Shown piece by piece: positions 1 through 14,883 of a stretch of 47,212 bases of DNA. The first letter of the stretch is position 1. Each line of letters starts with the position of its first letter. The notes under the pieces were generated by a model that had not been told where the DNA came from, did not search any database, and saw nothing but the letters and a program-made list of their open reading frames with translations. Where the stretch lies: positions 1 through 47,212 of the forward strand of contig RCNN01000143.1 in the NCBI GenBank assembly GCA_003667245.1, written 5' to 3'. Both the position numbers and the translations under genes were made by a program. The DNA is from Heterostelium multicystogenum (lineage: Eukaryota > Evosea > Eumycetozoa > Acytosteliales > Acytosteliaceae).

Positions 1-1516
1 GAAACCTCCATGGCGGCCAACACCGAGACGCGCACCCTGAGCCCACGGATGACTCCCGGCGGCCTGCAGACCATCCGGATTCACGGCGACCTGTACCTGA
101 CCTACAAGACCCCCAATGAATCAGGCTTCTTCGAACTGTTCGTAATGGCTCCCAACGCGCCAAACACGCTGCAATCCACCGGCCTGTATGCCATCCAGAG
201 CGCCGACCTGAAGTGGCGCACGGCCGGGCTGGCCGGCGGAGGCGCATTTCGCAATGCCTGGCAAAGGGTCTACACGCTGTTCGGCGGCCCGCAACACTCG
301 ACGTTCTACAGTGCCTACGAGATGCCACCCCCCGCACGCGAGACCATTTCGGAGATGCTCACCGACACCAGTTCGTTTTCGGAAAACCTTGAACCCGTGG
401 GCAGCGGTGCCCAGCCGGTGAAAGACACCCGCAAGTGGTTTTTCGAGAAAAGAACCAAGCTGTCTGAAGATGCCACGATATTCTTTGCCAACTTGTCGTT
501 TTCACCGATGCGGCCGGTGCTTCCAAGGCTCAGCCTGAATGAATCGCAGCCGACCATCATTCAAAAACTGCTGCACGCCAGCGACGGCCTGGTGATCGGC
601 GAAAGCCATGGAGCCCTGTCGAGCAAGGCGTTCCTGATCAACAAACATGCCGCTGTTGCCAGCGAGGGGGTCAAACGCCTCTATTTCGAGCATCTGCTGA
701 CGGATGTACACATGCCCTTGCTCAAGGCGTTCTACCGTACCCGAAGCGCGGTGATGCCCGAGGAACTCAAGGGCTTCCTCAACAACATCTACCCGCCGTT
801 GCGCGACCGGCACTACTCGTTCGTCAACATCGTCACCGCAGCCCGTGACGTCGGGATCAAAATCCAGCCGATCGACTGCACTGTCAGCTACATGCTGCGC
901 GACCTGCCCGACACCGCCGACAACTTGCGCCAGCGCATGATGAACTTCTACGCCACCGAGGTGATTCAATGGATCCAGACCACCAAGCGCGCGCCCGGGA
1001 AAATGGGTCGCACTGGTGGGTGACAGCCATACCAATACCTACAAAGGGATTCCGGGGATCGCCGAACTCACCGGCAGCATCGGCCTGCGGATCGAGGATG
1101 CAGCGGCTGGCGGGCACCTCGGCGTCGAAGTGGACACGGGACGCCAACGCCAGCCTGGGCATCGGCAAGGGTGAGGGAACGGTCAAGGCCAACCTGGTCC
1201 TGCGGGTGGACCGCGCCAGCTTGCAACGCCCGGCGCAACCGGCGCCCGCCCCCTCCCAGCCCCAGGCCAGGACGCCACAGACGCTGCTGACCAAGCCAGG
1301 CCAGTTCATGCTGACCCCGGCCACCGTCACGACACCGGCACACCTTCACTACCGTTCACGGCGAGGCGACGTACGCCATTTCAGGATCGATCAACAGGGC
1401 GGCCGATACGCCATCAGCGCGCCCGGTTGGGCCGTGGACGGCAAACCGTTCGACAGCATTCAGGCACTGTGGATGAGTTCAAGACCCCGGCCGGGGTTGA
1501 ACAGATGACGGTGTGA
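1..1516 (+). CDS. C-terminal part of a large toxin-like protein with a TIKI/RRSP-like (PMT C2-like) domain; 5' partial, frameshifted
   Basis: The frame is open from base 1, so the true start lies upstream of the window. The visible part resembles the C-terminal end of Pseudomonas proteins annotated as dermonecrotic or membrane-targeted effector toxins. Bases 601-609 encode Glu-Ser-His inside a V-I-G-E-S-H-G motif, followed by a conserved-looking F-E-H-L-L-T-D segment near 690. A second D-S-H motif lies at 1022-1030, about 140 codons later and in another frame. Glu-x-His followed by a distant His is the catalytic layout of the ChaN/EreA/TIKI-like fold that includes the Ras/Rap1 endopeptidase domain of MARTX toxins and the C2 domain of Pasteurella toxin; this comparison is from memory. 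The reading frame breaks near 1001 (run of A), near 1135, and near 1468 (apparent missing G), with the stop at 1514-1516. The target and activity are unknown. The gene converges on ispD with only 3 bp between stops. Confidence 0.6.
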
Positions 1517-1519
1517 GCG

Positions 1520-2231
1520 TCAGGAAGACTGGAAGGCCCGACGCTGGCGCAGCCATTCAAGGTCTTCCGGGCGGGTGACCTTGAGGTTGTCGGAACGGCC
1601 TTCGATCAGGCGAGGCGCATGCCCGGCCCATTCCATGGCCGAGGCTTCGTCGGTGATGACCACGTCCGAGACCAGGCTGTCGGCCAAGGCCCGGTGCAGC
1701 GCGCCAAGGTGGAACATCTGCGGGGTGTAGGCCTGCCAGATCGGCGTGCGATCAACCGTTTCCAACACGCGCCCGTGCTTGTCGGCGCGCTTGAGGGTGT
1801 CCCGCGCCGGCACGGCCAGCAGCCCACCCACGCTGTCGTCGGCCAGTTCAAAGAGCAACTTGTCCAGGTCATCGCGGCTGAGGTTCGGCCGGGCGGCGTC
1901 ATGCACCAGCACCCAATCGTCATCGCTGGCGCCCTGGCCGTGCAGGTAAAAGCAAGGCATTGAGGACCGAACCCGAGCGCTCTTCGCCGCCGTCAACGCG
2001 CACAATGCGTGGGTCGGCGGCGCAAGCCAGGGTCGGCCAGTAAGGGTCATCCATCGCAACGCTGACCACCAGCCCCTTGAGGCCCGGATGATCGAGGAAA
2101 CAGCCAAGGCTGTGTTCGAGAATAAGTGCGCCCACCCAATTGCAAGTACTGCTTGGGACGGTCCGCGCCATACGGGCACCCACGCCCGCGGCAGGAATCA
2201 CGGCCCAGAAGGCCGGTGACGAAATGCTCAT
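1520..2231 (-). CDS. ispD: 2-C-methyl-D-erythritol 4-phosphate cytidylyltransferase, frameshifted
   Basis: IspD transfers CMP from CTP to methylerythritol phosphate in the cytosolic MEP isoprenoid pathway, the step after Dxr, which is also in this window. The N-terminus shows the nucleotide-binding P-A-A-G-V-G-A-R-M motif, and mid-protein V-H-D-A-A-R-P is the usual second signature. The C-terminus (K-V-T-R-P-E-D-L near the end) also fits the family. The ATG at 2229-2231 overlaps the ftsB stop (ATGA), the normal Pseudomonas arrangement. Three apparent indels break the frame: a missing G near 2168, just before the conserved P-K-Q-Y lysine region; an extra base near 2122; and an extra T near 1955. 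With these allowed for, length is about 236 residues, normal for the family. Inference: sequence errors, not gene decay. Confidence 0.9.
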
Positions 2232-2506
2232 TGGGCCAACTGGTAGAGGGTTTCGCCCTCCTTGACCATGCCCAACTCATGGCGAGCCCGCTCTTCAACG
2301 GTCTCCATGCCTTTTTCAATTCAAGTACTTCGGCATCGAGCACGCGATTGCGCTCCAGCAACACCTCGTTTTCGGCGTGCTGTGCGGCAATTTGCTGGGT
2401 CAGTTCGGTGACCTGCGCCAAGCTGCCATTCCCCACCCAAAGGCGGTACTGCAGGCCAGCCAGCAGCAAGAGCAAAGACGAGGAACAACCAATTGGGACT
2501 GCGCAT
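2228..2506 (-). CDS. ftsB: cell division protein FtsB, frameshifted
   Basis: FtsB is a small bitopic inner-membrane protein that joins FtsL and FtsQ in the divisome. The start at 2504-2506 gives [13 protein letters not shown], a short cytoplasmic tip and a single membrane span. This is followed by a periplasmic coiled-coil rich in Q, E and L ([10 protein letters not shown] region) and a conserved tail ending G-E-T-L-Y-Q-L-A-Q. Two indels, near 2457 and near 2320, split it across frames. Total length is about 92 residues, typical for the family. The stop overlaps the ispD ATG. Linkage eno-ftsB-ispD is the standard gammaproteobacterial order. Confidence 0.88.
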
Positions 2507-2571
2507 CGAATATCGGGTATCCAGTGAAAAAAAGACAGCCATGCAAAACTTTTGCAGCAACTGATAGCACG

Positions 2572-2592
2572 AAGCCTGGAAAAACCAGGCTT
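2572..2592 (-). terminator. hairpin between eno and ftsB
   Basis: AAGCCTGG (2572-2579) and CCAGGCTT (2585-2592) form a perfect 8-bp stem with an A5/T5 loop, downstream of the eno stop. No clean U-tract follows on the minus strand, so it may be an attenuator or RNA-stabilising hairpin and not a full terminator. A second small palindrome, TGCAAAACTTTTGCA, lies at about 2542-2556. Confidence 0.4.
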
Positions 2593-2677
2593 GCGCTTGT
2601 TAGTCATGAATTAGCGCCGAAATTCACGCTGCCGTAATTTTTCCGACGTAATCCGCTGACCTTTTACCATTTAACAA

Positions 2678-4126
<1,449 letters not shown>

Positions 4127-4147
4127 CTACTACCGGAGAAATGGCGC

Positions 4148-6662
<2,515 letters not shown>

Positions 6663-6916
6663 TTAAAGCGGTCCGAGCCGCCGGGGAAAGCGAAGGAAGG
6701 CCGAAGCCCCCGATCACCTGCATTAATCACAGTGCACCTTTCAAAAAAACCGCCGCGTTGGTGACAGACCAGCAATGAAACACCGGTACGTTGATCGCTA
6801 CACATTTTTTGGAATCGCCCAGCAAAGACTGCTTGGTAATCGGCAACTGCTGCGATTCAGGGCGAATCCACAGAAGTTGTATCAAGAAGGGAGCGTAGTC
6901 TACCGGAAAGGCTCTA

Positions 6917-8245
6917 TCAGCTCAAACCTTGATCGCAGGTTGGTGGCATCCAATGTAATTGCCAGCCGGTACCGCCACCCGCCGCAAGCCCCGGCAGGTT
7001 GGCCACAGCCAGCAATTGCTGGCCCTGATACAGCAGCGGCAATCTGCCACGGATGAAGCCTGGCACCGCCACTTTCGTTAAGCAAGCGCTTCAGGTCGCG
7101 CCGGCCCCGGCCTGGCAATTCCATGATTTCACCGCCCTGGCGATAACGGATGCTCAGGGGCCTTCGGGTGCACTGCCGCTGAAGCGCACTTGGCCGTTAC
7201 CGGGTAACTGTAGTGGGTTTTGCGGGTGCGGCCAGCTCACCGATGCGTCAGAAAATTCCGACCAACTGGCAGGTAACCACCAGATAAGTCCACCACAACG
7301 GTGCAATTGACCGTCGGCCAGGCGCCACAGTGGCTGTGCATCGTGTTTGGGCGTCGCGCAAGGTCGCCCAGCCGGTCCAGTGGTCGCTATCGGGCAAGCG
7401 TGTCAGCGGTGTCAGCCAGTGCCTAAGTGCGTTGCGCTGGCGGGCCTCGGAGAGCGCGGCAAGCGGTTCAAGGGTCAGCGAAGGCAATGCCAGCCAGGGA
7501 AACACCGCGGTGCTGGCTGGCGGCCAGCAGGTCCATCTGCGCCAGTTCGTCGAGCAAGCCGTGGGCTTCGCTCAGATGTTCGGCGCTGCGGGCCATGGTG
7601 CTGACGGCTTGGGGCCAACGTTCAGTCAGGTGTGGAAAACATGGTGGCGCAGGTAATTGCGGGAGAAAAACGCGGATCAGCGTTCGACGGGTTCTTCGAT
7701 CCAGGTCAATTGATGTTCACGGGCGTAGGCTTCAAGCTCGGCGCGAGACACAATCCAGCAAGGTCGCACCAATAACCATCTGCCAAAGGGCGCTGCGCGG
7801 TGCATTGCCGCCAGGCCACGCACGCCAGCCCCACGCAACAGCCGAAACAGTAAGGTTTCTGCCTGATCGTCACGGTGCTGGCCCGTGACCAGCAACTCCC
7901 CTGCTCCGGTGACCTCGGCAAACGCCTGATACCGCGCGTCACGGGCCGCGCGCTCCAGGCTTGCACCTTGTTGCACTTGCACGCGGATCACCCGCAAAGG
8001 CACGCACAAAGCGTCGCACACGGACTGGCAATGGGCCGGCCACCGCATCCGCCGCAGCTTGCAGCCCATGATGAACATGGATAGCACTGAGTGGCGGAAG
8101 CTTGTCGGTTTTTGCCAGAGTGGCCAGGAGGTGCAGCAGGACGGTGGAGTCGAGGCCGCCGGAGAAGGCGATGTGCCAGCCGGGGCGTTGCGCCAGGGCG
8201 CCGACGGCTTGCAGGAGCTTGGCGGTTAACGTGGGTGGGCTTCAT
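6917..8245 (-). CDS. tilS: tRNA(Ile)-lysidine synthase, multiply frameshifted
   Basis: TilS converts the wobble cytidine of the CAU anticodon of a tRNA(Ile) to lysidine, using ATP and lysine, so that the tRNA reads AUA. The start M-K-P-T (8243-8245) is followed, after an indel near 8225, by the PP-loop signature F-S-G-G-L-D-S-T. Other recognisable pieces are [18 protein letters not shown] (near 7880) and the C-terminal [14 protein letters not shown] segment near 7100. The stop is TGA at 6917-6919. At least six indels scatter the gene over all three frames; the corrected size is about 440 residues, typical. Between tilS and pyrG lie 275 bp in which I see no gene and no clear promoter. Confidence 0.85.
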
Positions 8246-8298
8246 AGCAAAGTACGCCATCAATCTGGAATGCGATAACCCAGCATACACAAAGCAAA

Positions 8299-8389
8299 TG
8301 TGGGAGCGGGCTTGCCTCGCGAATGCAGTGTGTCAGTCGCCAACTATATTGACTGAATCACCGCCTTCGCGAGCAAGCCCGCTCCCACA
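8299..8389. repeat. REPIN-type inverted repeat between accA and tilS
   Basis: A left arm starting TGTGGGAGCGGGCTTGC (8299) and a right arm ending GCAAGCCCGCTCCCACA (8389) are near-perfect inverted copies. The left arm has one extra C (GCCTCGCGA against GCTCGCGA). An inner stem TCAGTC / GACTGA is also present. A further fragment, GCTCCCACATTT, follows at 8397-8408. Same family as 38025-38119 and 41857-41951. Confidence 0.88.
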
Positions 8390-8422
8390 CAAGCCAGCTC
8401 CCACATTTAGTAACGCGTCGGC

Positions 8423-9374
8423 TTAAGAGACCGTAGCTCATCAGGCGCTCGTAACGACGGGCCAGCAGCGCCTCGTTTGTCGAACTTCTTGAGCATCGCC
8501 AGCTGCGAGCTGAGTTCGGCACGAATGGTCCGCGGCAGCGGCAGCCGGGTCACGGTGGGCGCCGCCCAATGGCTCGGCGATCACTTTATCCACGATACCC
8601 AGGCCTTTCAGGCGATCGGCAGTGATGCCCATGGCTTCCGCGGCATCCGGTGCCTTCTCGGCGGTTTTCCAACAGGATCGAGGCGCAACCTTCCGGCGAG
8701 ATCACCGCGTAGGTGGAATATTGCAGCATGTTCAGCTGGTCGCAGACGCCATCGCCAATGCGCCGCCGGAACCGCCTTCGCCGATCACGGTAGCGATGAT
8801 TGGCGTCTTCAGGCGCGCCATTACCCGCAGGTTCCAGGGCAATCGCTTCGCTCTGGTTGCGCTCTTCAGCGTCGATACCGGGTAGGCGCCGGGGTGTCGA
8901 TGAAGGTCAGGATCGGCATCTTGAAGCGCTCGGCCATTTCCATCAGGCGACAAGCCTTGCGGTAGCCTTCAGGGCGCGGCATGCCGAAGTTGCGGCGGAC
9001 TTTCTCGCGCACTTCACGGCCTTTCTGGTGACCGATGACCATCACTGGCTGGTCGTCCAGGCGAGCGATACCGCCCACGATGGCGGCGTCGTCGGAGAAG
9101 TGACGGTCGCCGTGCAGCTCATCGAACTCGGTAAAGATATGGTCGATGTAGTCCAGGGTGTACGGGACGGCGCGGGTGGCGGGCCAGGCGGCGCGCTCTG
9201 CCAGCTGGTCAGCTTGCCGAAGATGTCTTCGGTAAGCGTGCTGCTCTTGTCTTGCAGGCGAGCGATTTCATCGCCGATATTCAGCGAATTGTCATTGCCG
9301 ACCAGGCGCAGCTCTTCGATCTTGGCTTGCAGGTCAGCGATCGGCTGTTCGAAATCAAGAAAATTCGGGTTCAT
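8423..9374 (-). CDS. accA: acetyl-CoA carboxylase carboxyltransferase alpha subunit, multiply frameshifted
   Basis: AccA, with AccD, transfers the carboxyl group from biotinylated AccB to acetyl-CoA in the first step of fatty acid synthesis. The start [12 protein letters not shown] (9372-9374) is typical of the family. Other pieces are [36 protein letters not shown], and L-G-I-V-D-K-V-I near the end. The real end is R-L-M-S-Y-G-L followed by TAA at 8423-8425, but an extra T destroys that stop in the given frame. At least six indels in all; corrected length about 315 residues. It lies 139 bp downstream of dnaE, the usual order. Confidence 0.9.
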
Positions 9375-9513
9375 AAGCGTCCGTCTTGGGTCGACGGCCA
9401 AGGAGTGCCTGGCCAGCCGGTTGTCTATTCGCGCCCTACCTTAAGGGAGAGGCGCGGTTAGGTCGAGATTAAATGTTCGGTCGAGATCAGGCGATCTTCG
9501 TACTGCCTGACCG

Positions 9514-12500
9514 TCAACGGTATTGGAGGAAGACGTTGTCACGCCCGAACTGGTCACGCAATGCTTGAATCAAGCCATCGGCGGGGTCAATTCGCCACGT
9601 CTCGCCAAACTGCAACATCGCCTTGGCGTCGTTGCCGGTGTACTCCATGGTCACGGGCAGGCGCCACGGTGGCGTTTAAGCAAGTCACCCAACCAGCGTA
9701 GCTGATCACCTTTGAGCGCATCGGTCTTGACCTTCAGGCGCAGGCTTTCGGCCAGGTTGGTGCGAGCATCTTCCATGCTCATCACGCGCTTGATCCGCAG
9801 GCGCAGGCCGCCGGAGAAGTCGTCGTTGCTGACCTCCCCTTCCACCACCACCATCGCGTCGGTCTGCAACAGCGACTGGGCGGAATGGAAGGCATCGGCA
9901 AACAGCGAGGCTTCGATCCGGCCCGAGCGGTCGTCGAGGGTGATGAAAACCCATCTTGTCGCCCTTTTTATTCTTCATCACCCGCAGCGCGATGATCATG
10001 CCTGCGACGGTCTGGGTATCCCGCGCCGGCTTCAGGTCGATGATGCGCTGGCGGGCGAAACGCCGGATTTCACCTTCATATTCGTCAATCGGGTGACCGG
10101 TGAGGTACAGGCCCAGGGTGTCTTTCTCACCCTTGAGGCGTTCCTTGAGGGTCAGTTCCTTGGCCTTGCGATGGTTGGCGTAGACGTCGGCATCTTCTTC
10201 GACGAACAGCCCGCCAAAACAGGTCGGCGTGGCCGCTGTCGTGGGTGCGTGCGGTCTGCTCGGCGGCCTTGATCGCTTCTTCCATGGCGGTCAGCAATAC
10301 CGCGCGGTTTGCGGTCGATATTGGCCTGGTACGCCTTCGACTCGTCATGGAAGTACGGGCCCAGGCGATCCAGGGCGCCGCTGCGGATCAAGCCATCCAG
10401 AGTACGTTTGTTGATGCGCTTGAGGTCGACCCGGGCGCAGAAATCGAACAGGTCCTTGAACGGCCCGTCCTGACGCGCTTCGGTAATCGCCTCCACCGGG
10501 CCTTCGCCCACGCCCTTGATCGCGCCGAGGCCATAGATGATGCGGCCTTCGTCGTTCACCGTGAACTTGAACTCGGAAGTGTTCACGTCCGGCGCGTCGA
10601 GGCGCAGCTTCATGGTGCGCACTTCCTCGATCAAGGTCACGACCTTGTCGGTGTTGTGCATATCCGCAACAGTACCGCCGCCATGAACGGCGCCGGGTAG
10701 TGAGCCTTCAGCCACGCAGTCTGGTAAGACACCAGGCCATAGGCGGCAGAGTGGGATTTGTTGAAGCCGTAACCGGCGAACTTTTCCACCAGGTCGAAGA
10801 TGTTACCGGCCAGGTCGGCGTCGATGTTGTTGGTGGCGCAACCTTCAATGAAGCCACCGCGCTGCTTGGCCATTTCCTCGGGCTTTTTCTTACCCATGGC
10901 TCGACGCAGCATGTCCGCGCCGCCGAGGGTATAGCCGGCCATGACCTGGGCAATCTGCATCACCTGTTCTTGATACAGGATGATGCCGTAGGTCGGTGCC
11001 AGTACCGGCTTGAGACCTTCGTACTGGTAGTCGGAGTGCGGGTAAGCCAGCTCGGCACGCCCGTGCTTACGGTTGATGAAGTCATCCACCATGCCCGATT
11101 GCAGCGGGCCCGGACGGAACAGGGCACCAGTGCGATCAAGTCTTCCAGGCAGTCGGGCTTGAGCTTTTTGATCAGCTCTTTCATGCCGCGGGATTCAAGC
11201 TGGAACACGGCCGTGGTTTCGGCTTTTTTGCAGCAGGCTGTAGGTCGGCTTGTCATCCAGCGGGATAAACGCGATATCCAGCGGTGGCTCATTGACCTTG
11301 GCGCGGTCGCGGTTGATGGTCTTCAGCGCCCAGTCGATGATCGTCAGGGTACGCAGGCCGAGGAAGTCGAACTTCACCAGGCCGGCCGCCTCCACGTCGT
11401 CCTTGTCGAACTGGGTTACCAGGCCGTCGCCTTCTTCGTCGCAATAGATCGGCGAAAAGTCGGTCAGCTTGGTAGGCGCGATTACTACACCACCGGCGTG
11501 TTTACCGACGTTACGCACCACGCTTCGAGCTTGCGCGCCATGTCCCAGATTTCAGCCGCTTCTTCATCGACCTTGATGAAGTCCCGCAGGATTTCTTCCT
11601 GCTCGTAAGGCTTTTTCCAGGGTCATGCCGACTTCAAACGGAATCATCTTCGACAGGCGGTCAGCCAGGCCGTAGGACTTGCCCTGTACCCGGGCCACGT
11701 CGCGAATTACCGCTTTCGCCGCCATGGAACCGAAGGTGATGATCTGGCTTACTGCGTTTGCGCCCGTATTTCTCGGCCACGTACTCAATAACCCGGTCGC
11801 GACCATCCATGCAGAAGTCGACGTCGAAGTCGGGCATCGATACCCGTTCCGGGTTAAGGAAACGTTCGAACAGCAGGTCATATTCCAGCGGGTCGAGGTC
11901 GGTGATCTTCTGCACATAGGCCACCAGCGACCCGGCACCCGATCCACGGCCTGGGCCCACTGGCACGCCGTTGCTTTTGGCCCACTGGATAAAGTCCATT
12001 ACGATCAGGAAGTAACCGGGGAACCCCATCTGGATAATGATATCCAGCTCGAAATTCAGCCGGTCGACGTAGACCTGGCGCTTGGCCTCGTAATCTTGCG
12101 TGGTGTCCTTGGGCAACAGGACGCTCAGGCGTTCTTCGAGGCCGTCGAAGGACACCTTGCGGAAATACTCGTCGATGGTCATGCCATCGGGAATCGGGAA
12201 GTTGGGCAGGAAGTGCTTGCCCAGCTTCACTTCAATATTGCAGCGCTTGGCGATTTCGACGGAGTTTTCCAGGGCCTCGGGCAGGTCACTGAACAGCTCG
12301 GCCATTTCATCGGCGCTTTTGAGGTACTGCTCTTCGCTGTAGTTCTTCGAGCGGCGCGGATCGTCCAGCGCCCGGCCTTCGCCGATGCATACGCGGGTTT
12401 CGTGGGCCTCGAAGTCTTCCTTCTTGATAAAGCGTACATCGTTGGTCGCGACCAGCGGCGCACCAAGCTTTTCAGCCAGGGCCACAGCGGCGTGCAACTG

Positions 12501-13037
12501 CTCTTCATCGTTGGGGCGGTTGGTGCGCTGGATTTCCAGGTAGAAACGGTCGGGGAACACCTCCATCCACTCACGGGCGAGCACTTCAGCCTCATGAGGA
12601 TTGCCGCCCAACAGCGCGATACCGATTTCACCCTCTTTGGCCGCCGAGAGCATGATCAGCCCTTCGCTGGCTTCGGCCACCCACTCGCGCTCGATGATGA
12701 TCGAGCCGTTGCGCTGGCCATCGATAAAGCCACGGGAAATCAGTTCGGTGAGGTTGCGGTAACCCACGCCGTTCATCGCCAACAGGCTGATGCGGCTCAG
12801 TGGGTTATCCGGGTCCTTGTTCGACAGCCACAGGTCGGCACCGCAGATCGGCTTGATGCCGGCGCCCATGGCGGCCTTGTAGAACTTGACCAGGGAACAC
12901 ATGTTGTTCTGGTCGGTCACCGCCACGGCAGGCATGTTCATGCCCACCAGGGTTTTGACCAGGGGTTTGATCCGTACCAGGCCGTCGACCAGGGAGTATT
13001 CAGTGTGCAGGCGCAGGTGAACGAATGAAGCCGGCAT
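9514..13037 (-). CDS. dnaE: DNA polymerase III alpha subunit, multiply frameshifted
   Basis: DnaE is the replicative polymerase subunit. The first 430 or so residues are in one clean frame from the ATG at 13035-13037: the PHP domain starts [11 protein letters not shown], followed later by [10 protein letters not shown]. The catalytic aspartates are in P-D-F-D-V-D-F (near 11830). After a break near 11757 the remaining palm, fingers, helix-hairpin-helix and OB regions are spread over three frames, with breaks near 11615, 11515, 11227, 11120, 10680, 10330, 10210, 9950 and 9680. The 3' end reads R-D-N-V-F-L-Q-Y-R then TGA at 9514-9516. Total span fits a 1173-residue polymerase. An ATG 15 bp upstream (13052) is possible but less typical. 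Confidence 0.93.
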
Positions 13038-13065
13038 AGTGATCCTGTACAAAACGTGGAGACAA

Positions 13066-13091
13066 CAAGGCCCGGATTGTACCGGGCCTTG
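13066..13091 (-). terminator. hairpin between rnhB and dnaE
   Basis: CAAGGCCCGG (13066-13075) pairs perfectly with CCGGGCCTTG (13082-13091) around ATTGTA. On the minus strand the stem is followed by TTGTC. It fills most of the 75-bp rnhB-dnaE gap and could act as a partial terminator or attenuator lowering or separating dnaE expression from the lpx-rnhB genes. Confidence 0.5.
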
Positions 13092-13112
13092 GCAAAAACA
13101 TCAGCCTTGCTG

Positions 13113-13745
13113 CTAAACCTCGATCAGGCTTTCCCGAGCCTCGTAAGCCTGGCGAACCGGTGCGAACGAGCGGCGATGGATCGGGGTCGGACCGAGGCGC
13201 GCCAAAGCTTCCAGATGAACGGGCGTTGGATAGCCTTTGTGCCCGCCGATGCCGTAGCCGGGATAGATCAATTCGAAAGCCGCCATTTCACGGTCACGGC
13301 TGACCTTGGCCAGGATCGATGCAGCGGCAATCGCCGGCACTTTGCTATCACCCTTGACCACCGCTTCAGCCGGCATCGTCAGCTTCGGGCAGCGGTTGCC
13401 GTCGATCATCGCCATTTTTGGCGTGATATGCAGGCCTTCAATGGCGCGCTGCATGGCCAGCATGGTGGCGTGCAGGATGTTCAGTTTGTCGATCTCTTCG
13501 ACTTCAGCGCGGGCGATGTGCCAACTCAGGGCTTTCTCGCAGATCTCGTCGTAGAGTTTTTCGCGACGGGCTTCGGTGAGTTTCTTCGAATCGTTGAGGC
13601 CAAGGATCGGACGGTTTGGATCGAGAATCACCGCGGCGGTGACGACTGCGCCGCACAGCGGGCCGCGTCCGACTTCGTCAACACCGGCAACCAGGTCAAG
13701 GGCATCGGCGACCAGGCTGAAATCCAGGCCCATTTGCGTCTTCAT
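13113..13745 (-). CDS. rnhB: ribonuclease HII
   Basis: RNase HII cleaves RNA in RNA-DNA hybrids and at single ribonucleotides embedded in DNA. The 210-residue protein is intact. Metal ligands are visible: Asp23 and Glu24 in D-E-V-G-R-G, and Asp115 in M-I-D-G-N. The family's S-I-L-A-K-V-S-R-D and G-Y-P-T-P-V-H segments follow. The ATG at 13743-13745 overlaps the lpxB stop (ATGA), which supports this start and implies translational coupling; a second Met four codons later is an alternative. The lpxA-lpxB-rnhB-dnaE order is the usual gammaproteobacterial one. Confidence 0.95.
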   Translation of the reverse strand: MKTQMGLDFSLVADALDLVAGVDEVGRGPLCGAVVTAAVILDPNRPILGLNDSKKLTEARREKLYDEICEKALSWHIARAEVEEIDKLNILHATMLAMQRAIEGLHITPKMAMIDGNRCPKLTMPAEAVVKGDSKVPAIAAASILAKVSRDREMAAFELIYPGYGIGGHKGYPTPVHLEALARLGPTPIHRRSFAPVRQAYEARESLIEV

Positions 13746-14881
13746 AGGGTTTCCTGCTTATGACCGATCAACGTCAGCACGGCATCCGCCGCCTGGTTCG
13801 ACGCATCACGGCGCAAGGTGCGGTGAATTTCGTCGAAACCACGGGTCTGCTCTTCGCCACCGTCGATCAACGGGAAAAGGGTTTGCGCCAGGGCTTCAGG
13901 CGTCGCATCGTCCTGCAACAACTCGGGCACCAACAGACGCTGAGCCAGCAAATTCGGCAGGGAGATGTAGGGGCTTTTGACCATACGCTTGAGAATCCAG
14001 TAGGTCAGCGGCGCCAGGCGATAGGCAACGACCATTGGGCGCTTGTAGAGCAAGGCCTCAAGGGTCGCGGTGCCGGAGGCGATCAGCACCGCATCGCACG
14101 CCGCCAGTGCCAGGTGCGAGCCCCCGTCGAGCAGGGTCAACGGCAAGTTGCGCCCTACCAGCAATTCTTCAATTTGTGCACGGCGCTGAGGACTGGCGCA
14201 TGGCAATACGAAGCGCACACCCGGCTTCAGCGCCTGCAGGCGTTCGGCTGCATCAAAAAACAGCGCGCCGAGACGACCGACTTCGCCGCCACGGCTCCCC
14301 GGCATCAAGGCCACCAGCGGACCTTCGGGCAAACCCAGTTCGGCACGCGCGGCAGCACGGTCGGCCTGCAGAGGAATGGTATCGGCCAGGGTGTGCCCGA
14401 CAAACCGCACCGGCACGCCCTTCTCTTCGTAGAACCTGGCCTCGAAGGGCAGCAGGGTCAGCATCAGGTCGCAGCCTTCGCGAATCTTGAGCACGCGTTT
14501 TTGCCGCCACGCCCACACGGACGGGCTGACGTAATGCACGGTCTTGATCCCGGCCTGACGCAATTTGAGTTCGATATTGAGGGTGAAGTCCGGCGCGTCG
14601 ATTCCGATAAAGACGTCGGGCTTTTCTTCGATCAGGGTCTGGATCAGCTTTTTGCGACGGGCCAGCAGCTCGCGCAAACGGCCCAGCACCTCCACCAGCC
14701 CCATGACCGACAAGCGTTCCATAGGGAAGTAGGACGTCAGGCCTTCAGCCTGCATCAACGGACCGCCGACACCGATGAATTCAACCGCCGGATGCTGGAG
14801 CTTGAGGGCCCGCATCAGGCCTGCACCGAGAATATCGCCGGAAGCTTCTCCGGCCACCAACGCTATACGCAGCCTGGCCAT
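13742..14881 (-). CDS. lpxB: lipid-A-disaccharide synthase
   Basis: LpxB is a peripheral membrane GT19 glycosyltransferase. It joins UDP-2,3-diacylglucosamine and lipid X to form the tetra-acyl disaccharide of lipid A. The intact 379-residue protein opens [13 protein letters not shown], the family signature, with G-V-G-G-P-L-M near residue 40 and F-I-G-I-D-A-P-D-F near residue 93. P-G-S-R-G-G-E-V is the nucleotide-sugar loop. It starts 2 bp after the lpxA stop and overlaps rnhB by 4 bp. Confidence 0.96.
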   Translation of the reverse strand: MARLRIALVAGEASGDILGAGLMRALKLQHPAVEFIGVGGPLMQAEGLTSYFPMERLSVMGLVEVLGRLRELLARRKKLIQTLIEEKPDVFIGIDAPDFTLNIELKLRQAGIKTVHYVSPSVWAWRQKRVLKIREGCDLMLTLLPFEARFYEEKGVPVRFVGHTLADTIPLQADRAAARAELGLPEGPLVALMPGSRGGEVGRLGALFFDAAERLQALKPGVRFVLPCASPQRRAQIEELLVGRNLPLTLLDGGSHLALAACDAVLIASGTATLEALLYKRPMVVAYRLAPLTYWILKRMVKSPYISLPNLLAQRLLVPELLQDDATPEALAQTLFPLIDGGEEQTRGFDEIHRTLRRDASNQAADAVLTLIGHKQETL

Positions 14882-14883
14882 GA

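Noticed and set aside
8299..8408. CRISPR-like repeats
   Set aside because: The repeated units are inverted, not direct, and occur as single pairs without regular spacers; no cas genes are present. No CRISPR was seen anywhere in the window.
9375..9513. Possible small gene between accA and dnaE
   Set aside because: Only 139 bp, no start with a ribosome site and no conserved-looking peptide in any frame.
11679..13028. 449-codon open frame on the plus strand opposite dnaE
   Set aside because: Mirrors the clean part of dnaE and stops where the dnaE frame breaks; no independent ribosome site or domain.
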